This document shows positions 17,531 through 24,244 of a stretch of 64,000 bases of DNA, piece by piece. The notes beneath the pieces are model-generated. The model had not been told where the DNA came from and searched no databases. It saw only the letters and a program-made list of their open reading frames with translations. Location: NCBI RefSeq assembly GCF_014648075.1, contig NZ_BMQK01000025.1, forward strand, positions 24,979-88,978. Direction: 5' to 3'. Within the stretch, counting starts at the first letter, position 1. Every line of letters begins with the position of its first letter. The translations under genes were made by a program, and so were the position numbers. This stretch comes from Streptomyces ruber. Its GTDB lineage: Bacteria; Actinomycetota; Actinomycetes; Streptomycetales; Streptomycetaceae.

Positions 17531-17777
17531 TCTCGCGGTTCTGTTGCCGCCGATTGGAGAAGGACGTTGCTCGTCTGAGGTCCTGAGACACCGCGTGAAC
17601 ACACCGTCGTGTGTGTGCGCAGCGTGTGACCTCGGCGTACGAGCCGTCCTCCGGCGCGGGGCCTCCCCGGACCGTCGTCCCTCCCGGTCCCTCTCCCCGG
17701 CCCTCCTCGCTCGCTCCCGCCCCGCGGTGTCTCTCACGCGTCTGCCCCTGACCGCACCAAGCAACCGTGAGGCCGCC
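17531..17777 (+). promoter_or_regulatory. Long 5' leader of the ABC-F gene with possible upstream ORF
   Basis: About 240 nt separate the predicted start of transcription from the ABC-F ATG. A very short ORF, GTG-TGT-GTG-CGC-AGC-GTG-TGA, is at 17609-17629. A second frame (GTG 17595) is open and reads into ABC-F with a Cys-rich start (SCVCAACD). Long leaders with uORFs are typical of ribosome-mediated attenuation in antibiotic-resistance ABC-F genes. Confidence 0.4.
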
Positions 17778-19394
17778 ATGTCAGCTTCCATCACCTGCAC
17801 CGCCCTCTCCTTCGCCTGGCCCGACGGCACGCCCGTCTTCGACGGCCTGCAGACCGCCTTCGGCCCCGGCCGCACCGGACTCGTCGGCGTCAACGGATCG
17901 GGCAAGTCAACCCTGCTCAAACTGATCGCCGGGGAGATCGCCCCGGCCGCCGGAACGGTCCGGGTGGCCGGCGAGGTCGGATACCTCCCGCAGAACGTCA
18001 CGCTCGACACCGGCCTGCGGGTCGACCGGGCGCTCGGCATCGCGGACGTCCGCGCCGCGCTGCACGCCATCGAGGCGGGCGACGTGGCGGAGGAGCACTT
18101 CACGACCGTCGGGGACGACTGGGACGTCGAGGAGCTCGCCCGGGCGACCCTCGGCGAGCTCGGGCTCGGCCACATCGACCTGGACCGCCGCCTCGGCGAG
18201 GTGTCGGGCGGTGAGTCGGTGCTGCTGCGGCTCGCCGCGCTGCTGCTGCGCCGCCCGGACGTCCTGCTGCTCGACGAGCCGACCAACAACCTCGACCTGT
18301 ACGCGCGCCGCCGGCTGTACGACACCGTCGCGTCCTGGTCCGGGGTGATGGTCGTGGTCAGCCACGACCGTGAACTCCTCGACCGGATGGACCAGATCGC
18401 GGACCTGCGGTCCGGCGAGGTCACCTGGTACGGCGGCAACTACTCGGCGTACGAGGAGGCCCTCGCCGCCGAGCAGGAGGCCGCCGAGCGGATGGTGCGC
18501 GTCGCCGAGGCCGACGTGAAGAAGCAGCAGCGCGAGCTGGTCGACGCGCAGGTGAAGCTCGCCCGCCGCAAGAAGTACGGGCAGAAGATGTACGAGCAGA
18601 AGCGTGAACCGAAGATCGTCATGGGGTTGCGCAAACGCGCGGCCCAGGAGTCCGCGGGCAAGCACCGCATCCTGCACGAGGAACGGCTCGCGGAGGCCAG
18701 GGAGCGCCTCGACGAGGCGGCGGAGGCGGTGCGGGACGACGACGAGATCCGCGTCGAGCTGCCGTACACGGCGGTGCCGCCGGGCCGGAACGTGCTCACG
18801 GTCCAGGACCTGGAGCTGCGGTACGGCGCGAAGGCCGGCGGCGTCCTCGATCTGCGCGGGCCGGAGCGGATCGCGCTGCTCGGCCGCAACGGCGCGGGCA
18901 AGACCACGCTGCTGCGCACGATCGCGGGCGACTTGGAGCCGGTGTCCGGCGAGGTGACGGCGCACGTGCCGTTGCGTTTCCTGCCGCAGCGGCTCGACGT
19001 GCTCGACGACGGACTGACGGTCGCCGAGAACGTGGCCAGGTTCGCGCCGGACGCCACCAACAACCGGATCCGGGCCCGCCTCGCCCGCTTCCTGTTCAAG
19101 GGTGCGCGGGCCGACCAGCCGGCCGGGACGCTCTCCGGCGGGGAGCGCTTCCGGGCGGCGCTGGCCGCGCTGATGCTGGCGGAGCCCGCGCCGCAGCTGC
19201 TGATGCTCGACGAGCCGACGAACAACCTCGACATGGCGAGCGTGCGGCAGCTCACCACGGCCCTGGGGTCGTACGAGGGGGCGCTGATCGTCTCCAGTCA
19301 CGACATGCCGTTCCTGGGCTCCATCGGCATCACCCGGTGGCTGCTGCTGGAGGACGGGGAGCTGAGGGAGATCACGAAGGAAGCCATGGATTGA
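17778..19394 (+). CDS. ABC-F family ATPase (ribosome-associated, antibiotic-resistance/translation type)
   Basis: The protein has 538 residues and two ABC domains without membrane segments. Domain 1: Walker A GVNGSGKST, signature VSGGESVLL, Walker B LLLDEPTNNLD. A charged linker of ~80 residues follows (EADVKKQQRELVDAQVKLAR, YEQKREPKIVMGLRKRAAQE), then domain 2: Walker A GRNGAGKTT, signature LSGGERFRA, Walker B LMLDEPTNNLD. ABC-F proteins bind the ribosomal E site and dislodge drugs or resolve stalled peptidyl-tRNA. ATG 17778 follows GTGAGG. The linker is intermediate in length, so resistance versus housekeeping function cannot be told apart. The long leader favours inducible resistance. Confidence 0.93.
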   Translation: MSASITCTALSFAWPDGTPVFDGLQTAFGPGRTGLVGVNGSGKSTLLKLIAGEIAPAAGTVRVAGEVGYLPQNVTLDTGLRVDRALGIADVRAALHAIEAGDVAEEHFTTVGDDWDVEELARATLGELGLGHIDLDRRLGEVSGGESVLLRLAALLLRRPDVLLLDEPTNNLDLYARRRLYDTVASWSGVMVVVSHDRELLDRMDQIADLRSGEVTWYGGNYSAYEEALAAEQEAAERMVRVAEADVKKQQRELVDAQVKLARRKKYGQKMYEQKREPKIVMGLRKRAAQESAGKHRILHEERLAEARERLDEAAEAVRDDDEIRVELPYTAVPPGRNVLTVQDLELRYGAKAGGVLDLRGPERIALLGRNGAGKTTLLRTIAGDLEPVSGEVTAHVPLRFLPQRLDVLDDGLTVAENVARFAPDATNNRIRARLARFLFKGARADQPAGTLSGGERFRAALAALMLAEPAPQLLMLDEPTNNLDMASVRQLTTALGSYEGALIVSSHDMPFLGSIGITRWLLLEDGELREITKEAMD

Positions 19395-19443
19395 CCCTCG
19401 ATCCCGACGGAAGCGGTCGGGTGATCCTTCTGGCGCCGGGCGC

Positions 19444-20230
19444 ATGGACCACGCCGACCCCCGTCACATCCGTATCGCAGGGGTCCGGGAGAACAACCTG
19501 GAGGACGTCGATCTCCGCATCCCGAAGGGCCGGCCGACCGTGTTCGACGACCCGTCCGGGATGTGCCCGACAGTGCGACGGGCTCGGCCGCACGGTGCGG
19601 CCCGCCTGGGACCGCATCCTCGACACGGACAGGTCCCTGGCGGGCGGCGCGGTGCTGTTCCCGCCGTTCGCCGCGGGCACCTGGCACGGGCAGACCTGGA
19701 CGAACATCCCCGAACTGGCCGCGGCGGGCGACGGGCGGGCTGCGGGTGAAGGGCGCCCGTCGGAACAGCCTGCGGGACGTGACCGTCACGTTCCCCACCG
19801 GGGTGCTCACGGTGGTCACCGGGGCCACCGGGGTCGCCGGGGTCACCGGGGCCACCGGGGTCGCCGGGTCCGGCAAGAGCACGCCGGCGTCCGGCGAGTT
19901 CACGGCGGCGCACCCGGACGCCGTGGTGGTCGACCAGTCGTCGGTCGGCATCTCCGCACGGTCGACGCCGGCGACGTACCTCGGCGTCGTGGACACCGTA
20001 CGGAAGATCTTCGCGCGCGAGACGGGCGCCGACGCGGGACTGTTCAGCTTCGACTCGGCGGGGGCGTGCGGGACCTGCCAGGGGCGGGGCGTCCTCTGCA
20101 CCGACCTGGCGTTCATGGACCCGGTGACGACGACCTGCGGCGACTGCCGGGGGCGGCCACTCCGTCGCCGACGCCCTGGACATGGCGGCGGAGCAGGCCC
20201 CGGACCTCTTCGACGGCCGGGGCGGCGACC
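19444..20230 (+). pseudogene. Degraded UvrA-like ABC ATPase (drug-resistance UvrA paralogue)
   Basis: UvrA-like pieces appear in all three plus frames. They are IRIAGVRENNLEDVDLRIPK (frame of 19444), CDGLGRTV..LDTDRSLAGGAV (frame of 19337) and LRDVTVTFPTGVLTVVTGA, AGSGKST, TYLGVVDTVRKIFA, CGTCQGRGVLCTDLAFMD, TTCGDCRG (frame of 19563). About 790 residues would be expected; roughly 260 remain, so large internal deletions plus frameshifts have occurred. The zinc-binding CxxC pairs and the second Walker A are still visible. A 27-bp tandem duplication interrupts the second nucleotide-binding loop. It directly follows the ABC-F gene. Confidence 0.85.
19814..19867 (+). repeat. Perfect 27-bp tandem duplication (each built of three 9-mers)
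   Basis: Copies at 19814-19840 and 19841-19867 are identical. Each consists of three related 9-mers of the type GTCACCGGG. It inserts an extra VTGATGVAG into the Walker A approach of the UvrA-like pseudogene. Confidence 0.9.
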
Positions 20231-20382
20231 AGGGCGTACGGCGCCGGCCGCGCGCCCGTCCGGGTGAACGGACCTGACGCACCCTCACCCGTTCGGCCCC
20301 GCGACCTCACGGTCCGTGGGGCCGTCGGCATACCGTCACGCGCCCGAAAAAGCCGCTGATCAGCACCCTTTACGCCATTCTT

Positions 20383-20430
20383 AACCTACGGTTTCGTAAC
20401 CTACGGTCTCGTAGCCTACGATGCCGTAGG
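20383..20430. promoter_or_regulatory. Three tandem operator-like repeats upstream of the desaturase
   Basis: Three 15-bp direct repeats (20383-20397, 20398-20412, 20413-20427; consensus AACCTACGGTNTCGT) each contain an inverted element TACG-N4-CGTA (20387-20398, 20402-20413, 20417-20428). The third extends to CCTACG-ATGC-CGTAGG (20415-20430). The 15-bp period and internal dyads suggest cooperative binding of a dimeric repressor, probably TetR-like. The array lies 62-109 bp upstream of the desaturase start. Confidence 0.7.
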
Positions 20431-20491
20431 TTCGGGCCACGCGCGCGTGGCCATGCATGTGTACGTTGTCCCCGTCCCCCTGGAGACCACT

Positions 20492-21466
20492 GTGTCGATC
20501 GCCTCTCCCCACCTCGGCAGCCCGTCCGAATGGACCGACGCCCGGCTGCTGTACGCACTGGAGGAAGTGGTCGAGAAGGAACTCAACCGGCATCTGAAGG
20601 TCGCCAAGGACTGGATGCCGCACGAGTACGTGCCGTGGAGCGACGGCCGCAACTTCCCCGGCTTCTTCGAGGACGGTGAGGCCTGGGACAAGGAGCAGTC
20701 CAAGGTCACCGAGATCGGTCGCATCGCCCTCGTGGTCAACCTGCTGACCGAGGACAACCTGCCCAGCTACCACCACGAGATCGCCACGCTCTTCGGCCGC
20801 GACGGCGCGTGGGGCACCTGGGTGCACCGGTGGACGGCCGAGGAGGGCCGGCACGGCATCGTGATGCGCGACTACCTGCTCGCCTCGCGCGCGGTGGACC
20901 CGGACAAGCTCGAGGCGTTCCGCATGGCGCACATGAGCGAGGGCTTCGAGTCGGACAACGCGCACTCGATGCTGCACTCCGTCGCGTACGTCGCCTTCCA
21001 GGAGCTGGCCACGCGCATCTCGCACCGCAACACCGGCCACCAGTCCGGCGACCCGGTCTGCGACCGCATGCTGGCGCGCATCGCGACCGACGAGAACCTG
21101 CACATGGTCTTCTACCGGAACGTGCTGAAGGCGGCGTTCGAGATCGCGCCCGACCTGACCATGCAGGCGGTCCGCGACGTGGTCGTGAACTTCCGCATGC
21201 CGGGCCACGGCATGCCCGGCTTCGAGCGCGCCGCCGCCCAGATGGCCATCGGCGGCGTGTACAACCTGCGCATCCACCACGACGACGTGCTCCAGCCGGT
21301 GCTGCGCTTCCTCAAGCTCGAGGAGATCGACGGGCTCGGCCCGGAGGGCCTGAAGGCCCAGGAGGAGCTGGGGCTCTACATGGACGGACTGGACGCGGAG
21401 GCGCGCAAGTTCGACGAGAGGCTGGCGGCCCGGCGGGCGCGGATGGCGGCGCGGGGCCAGAAGTAG
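20492..21466 (+). CDS. Acyl-ACP desaturase (soluble di-iron fatty-acid desaturase)
   Basis: A 324-residue ferritin-like di-iron enzyme. Iron ligands are visible as WTAEEGRHG (ExxRH) and ATDENLHMVF (DExxH), with earlier Glu in EEVVEKELNRH and TEDNLPSYHH. It introduces a cis double bond into acyl-ACP using oxygen and ferredoxin-derived electrons in the cytoplasm. GTG 20492 has GGAG six nt upstream; the ATG at 20447 would place coding sequence near the operator array and lacks a ribosome site. It is monocistronic and followed by a strong hairpin. Confidence 0.93.
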   Translation: MSIASPHLGSPSEWTDARLLYALEEVVEKELNRHLKVAKDWMPHEYVPWSDGRNFPGFFEDGEAWDKEQSKVTEIGRIALVVNLLTEDNLPSYHHEIATLFGRDGAWGTWVHRWTAEEGRHGIVMRDYLLASRAVDPDKLEAFRMAHMSEGFESDNAHSMLHSVAYVAFQELATRISHRNTGHQSGDPVCDRMLARIATDENLHMVFYRNVLKAAFEIAPDLTMQAVRDVVVNFRMPGHGMPGFERAAAQMAIGGVYNLRIHHDDVLQPVLRFLKLEEIDGLGPEGLKAQEELGLYMDGLDAEARKFDERLAARRARMAARGQK

Positions 21467-21498
21467 CGGCGTCCCGCTCCGGCCGGGGCGGGACGCCG
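21467..21498 (+). terminator. Hairpin terminator after the desaturase
   Basis: Stem of about 14 bp (one G-U pair) with loop GGCC, immediately after the TAG stop. Confidence 0.8.
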
Positions 21499-21554
21499 GG
21501 TCACCCGGACGCCCCCCGCCTCGGCCGCCGGCGCCGCGCTTCGCGCTCACGCAC

Positions 21555-21806
21555 TCATGTCTGCTGGTGCGCCCGCCGGAGACGGAGCCGTTCCTTCTCC
21601 GACAGGCCGCCCCAGACGCCGAAGCGCTCGTCGTTGGCGAGGGCGTACTCCAGGCAGGCGGAACGCATCGCGCACATGCCGCAGATGCGCTTGGCCTCCC
21701 GTACGGAGCTCCCCGGCTCGGGGAAGAAGAAGTCGGCCCCGGTCTCCGCGCACAGCGCCTGCTCCGGCCAGGCCGTGTGGGGCGGGGCGGGTGTCTCGAT
21801 GTACAT
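21555..21806 (-). CDS. wblH: WhiB-like (Wbl) iron-sulfur transcription factor, WblH-like
   Basis: The protein has 83 residues. Four cysteines coordinate a [4Fe-4S] cluster: C19, then C42-x2-C45-x5-C51 (ICGMCAMRSAC). The family G-[VI]-W-G-G turn (GVWGG, 63-67) and a basic C-terminus (EKERLRLRRAHQQ) follow. Wbl proteins bind sigma factor region 4 and control development or stress responses. ATG 21804-21806 lacks a clear Shine-Dalgarno, so the mRNA may have a very short leader; TTG at 21845 would add 13 residues. Assignment as WblH is by remembered gene context. Confidence 0.88.
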   Translation of the reverse strand: MYIETPAPPHTAWPEQALCAETGADFFFPEPGSSVREAKRICGMCAMRSACLEYALANDERFGVWGGLSEKERLRLRRAHQQT

Positions 21807-21911
21807 GAGGGAGATCGTGCCGGGCGGCGAAAAACGTTCGATCAACGCCGCGTCAACGACAGCGCACCTGCTTGTTCGGGGTTCGGCACGGTGTCCGTCC
21901 GGCCGCTCGCG

Positions 21912-22970
21912 TCAGGCCGAGACCCGCCGCACCAGCTTGGTCGGCAGGACGACGCCGGACGGTGTGCCTTCCGCGTCCTCCCCGGCCTGGCGGCCGCCGC
22001 CCCGGCGGCCCCGTCCGCGCAGCAGCAGGCCGGCCATCAGGCGGCCCATCTCCTCGGTGTCCTGCCGGACCGTCGTCAGGGGCGGGTCGGTCTGTTCGGC
22101 CACCGGGAGCATGTCGTCGAAGCCGACCACGGCGACGTCCTCGGGAACGCGGCGCCCGGCCGCGCGCAGGGCCCGCAGGGCGCCCGACGCGGACAGGTCG
22201 TTCGCGGCGAAGACGGCGTCCAGGTCCGGGCAGCGGTCCAGAAGTTGACGCACGGCGCGTTCACCGCCCGCCGGGGTGAAGTCGCCCTCCACGACCAGTC
22301 GTGGATCGGCGTCCTCCATGACGTCCCGGTACCCGTCGAGCCGGTCCACGGCGGAGGTCTGGTCGAGGGGGCCGGTGATGTGCGCGACACGTGTGCGGCC
22401 CAGACCGACGAGGTGCCGCACGGCGTCCCGTGCGCCGCCCCGGTTGTCACTGTCGACGTACAGCGTGGGCGTCGTGCCGCGCGCGCCGTTCCCCCAGCCG
22501 GGCCGGCCGCCGAACACGGTCGGCACGCCGGCACCGCGGATCAGCCGCGGCAGCGGATCGTCGAGGTGCAGGGAGAAGACGAGCGCGCCGTCGACGTGCC
22601 CGCCCGCCAGGTACCGGGCCACGCGCGCGTGGTCGTCCCGCCCCTCGGTGAGGAGCAGGACCAGCTGGCAGTCGTGCTCGGTCAGTTCCTTGCTGATGCC
22701 GCGGAGCTGGAGCGCGAAGAAGGGGTCGGCGAAGACCCGTGTCTCGGGCTCGGCGATGACGACGGCGACGGCGTCGTGCCGCCGGGTGACCAGGCTGCGG
22801 GCGGCCTGGTTCGGCACGTACCCGAGTTGTTCGACGGCCCGGCGCACCCGCTCGACCAGCTGTTCGCGCACGCCCGCGCCGCCGTTGACGACACGGGAGA
22901 CGGTCGCCCGCGACACCCCGGCCAGCGCGGCCACGGCCTCCAGGGTGGGACGGGGCGCTGTCTCGGTCAC
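21912..22970 (-). CDS. LacI family transcriptional repressor
   Basis: The protein has 352 residues. The HTH and hinge are textbook (TLEAVAALAGVSRATVSRVV, then NQAARSLVTRR), followed by a periplasmic-binding-like sugar sensor domain (AVVIAEPETRVFADPFFA, FAANDLSASGALRALRAAG, VAVVGFDD, PPLTTVRQDTEEMGRLMA). GTG 22970 is chosen because GAGGAG sits 7 nt upstream and overlaps the alternative ATG five codons earlier. Its likely ligand is a sugar, but no transporter is adjacent. A LacI-type palindrome lies 55 bp upstream of its start, so autoregulation is likely. Confidence 0.9.
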   Translation of the reverse strand: MTETAPRPTLEAVAALAGVSRATVSRVVNGGAGVREQLVERVRRAVEQLGYVPNQAARSLVTRRHDAVAVVIAEPETRVFADPFFALQLRGISKELTEHDCQLVLLLTEGRDDHARVARYLAGGHVDGALVFSLHLDDPLPRLIRGAGVPTVFGGRPGWGNGARGTTPTLYVDSDNRGGARDAVRHLVGLGRTRVAHITGPLDQTSAVDRLDGYRDVMEDADPRLVVEGDFTPAGGERAVRQLLDRCPDLDAVFAANDLSASGALRALRAAGRRVPEDVAVVGFDDMLPVAEQTDPPLTTVRQDTEEMGRLMAGLLLRGRGRRGGGRQAGEDAEGTPSGVVLPTKLVRRVSA

Positions 22971-23024
22971 TTCGGGACTCCTCATCGGCGGTCCCGGTCA
23001 GGATAGTCCCGGTACGTGCCCGTG

Positions 23025-23038
23025 TGGGAACGCTCCCC
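23025..23038. promoter_or_regulatory. LacI-family operator candidate
   Basis: TGGGAACGCTCCCC has the central CG and 12 of 14 positions of the CebR-type box TGGGAGCGCTCCCA. It lies between the lacI start and the end of the laccase gene. Confidence 0.5.
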
Positions 23039-23081
23039 GAGCCGGGTGGACCGCGCGCCGCCGAGCCCTCGGCCCCCGGCC

Positions 23082-24050
23082 TCAGTGCCCGTGGCCGTGC
23101 CCGTGGTCCCCCGGGTCGTACCCGGGGATCGTCCCGTCCGCCTTCTTCACCAGGAACAGGCCCACCATCCCCATGTCGGAGTGGCTCTGGACGTGGCAGT
23201 GGTACATCCACGCGCCCGCACCCACGCCCTCTCCCGCGATCACCTGGAAACCGAAGGAGTCCGCGGGCCCGCAGATCTTGTTGTCGATGACCTGGCTGGG
23301 GTCGTCGGGGCCGGTCAGCAGGCCCGTGCGGTTGTCCGCCCAGCGGTGACCGTGCATGTGGAAGGTGTGGTAGAACTCGCCGTGCGTGATCACGATCCAC
23401 TCGACCCGGTCGCCCACCGTGGCCTCGAAGTCGGGCCCCGAGTGCGCCGGCCGGTTGTTGATCAGCATGTCGTTGAAGACGACCGTCACGGTCCGGTCGG
23501 GCAGGATGTCGCCCTTCCTGCGGACGATCACCGGGCCGAACAGGCCCTTGCGCAGGCCGCCGGTGCCGTGGTCGGTGCCCACCACGTGGTCGTGGTAGTG
23601 CCAGTAACCGGCGCTGCCCGGCCGCCAGGTGCCGTCCGCGCGGCGGCCCGGGGCGTGGGTGCGCCAGGTGTAGGTGCGGGTGGCGCCCGGCTCGACATGG
23701 CTCTTGTTCATCCTGGTGCCGTCGCTGGTGATCTCGTAGTCCAGCCCGTGGACGTGCAGGCTCGCTGCCACGTCCATGGTGTTCTCCACCTCGATGTGCA
23801 GGGTGTCGCCCTCGTTGAGCTCGATCAGCGGCCCGGGCACCGTCGCCCTGCCCTTCTCCAGGCCGTAGCCCATCTGCCCGTCGGCGAGTTCCTCGATGTA
23901 GAGCTTCATGTGCCGCGTCTCGCCGCCGGCGGGCGCCGTGCGCGGCCCGGCCGCGGCGGTGCTGACCTCCGGGGCGAGTGACAACGATGTCGATGTCGCG
24001 ACGGCCGCTCCGCCCAGGAGCACCCGCCGGTTGAAGCCGCGCCTGTCCAT
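23082..24050 (-). CDS. Small two-domain laccase (SLAC), TAT-exported multicopper oxidase
   Basis: The protein has 322 residues. The N-terminus carries a twin-arginine signal (MDRRGFNRRVLLGGAAVATS). Copper motifs are complete: HVHGLDY, WHYHDHV, FHMHGHRW and the type-1/type-3 block YHCHVQSHSDMGM. The protein ends in a His-rich tail (DHGHGHGH). Two-domain laccases form trimers and oxidise phenols and metals extracellularly with O2. ATG 24048-24050 has GGGGAG upstream. It is divergent from the ThuA-PQQ dehydrogenase operon, with 194 nt between starts. Confidence 0.95.
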   Translation of the reverse strand: MDRRGFNRRVLLGGAAVATSTSLSLAPEVSTAAAGPRTAPAGGETRHMKLYIEELADGQMGYGLEKGRATVPGPLIELNEGDTLHIEVENTMDVAASLHVHGLDYEITSDGTRMNKSHVEPGATRTYTWRTHAPGRRADGTWRPGSAGYWHYHDHVVGTDHGTGGLRKGLFGPVIVRRKGDILPDRTVTVVFNDMLINNRPAHSGPDFEATVGDRVEWIVITHGEFYHTFHMHGHRWADNRTGLLTGPDDPSQVIDNKICGPADSFGFQVIAGEGVGAGAWMYHCHVQSHSDMGMVGLFLVKKADGTIPGYDPGDHGHGHGH

Positions 24051-24175
24051 GCCGAACTCCCCACCGGTGTACGAGAAAAGACGGAGCTGACTGAGAAGAG
24101 CCTGTGCGACCGTAGCCGCGTCGTCCTCGTTTTTCCACACTCAGGACAAAGTTCGTTCCATCCCGGTCATACCTA

Positions 24176-24204
24176 TTGGCGTGCCGTGAAAAGAGGTCTA
24201 GCTT
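24176..24204 (+). promoter_or_regulatory. Predicted promoter of the ThuA-PQQ operon
   Basis: TTGGCG (24176-24181), a 17-bp spacer and TAGCTT (24199-24204). Expected transcription start is near 24211, 34 nt before the ATG. Confidence 0.5.
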
Positions 24205-24244
24205 CTTGGCGCTGTTGCTGTGACCAACGAGGGTGGAGGACCAC

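Noticed and set aside
17595..17777. N-terminal extension of ABC-F from GTG 17595 or earlier
   Set aside because: The frame is open but has no ABC-F homology, and ATG 17778 has a ribosome site and the conserved start; treated as leader.
20383..20430. Repeat cluster as a CRISPR-like array
   Set aside because: The units are directly abutting 15-mers without spacers, and no cas genes exist; an operator array fits better.
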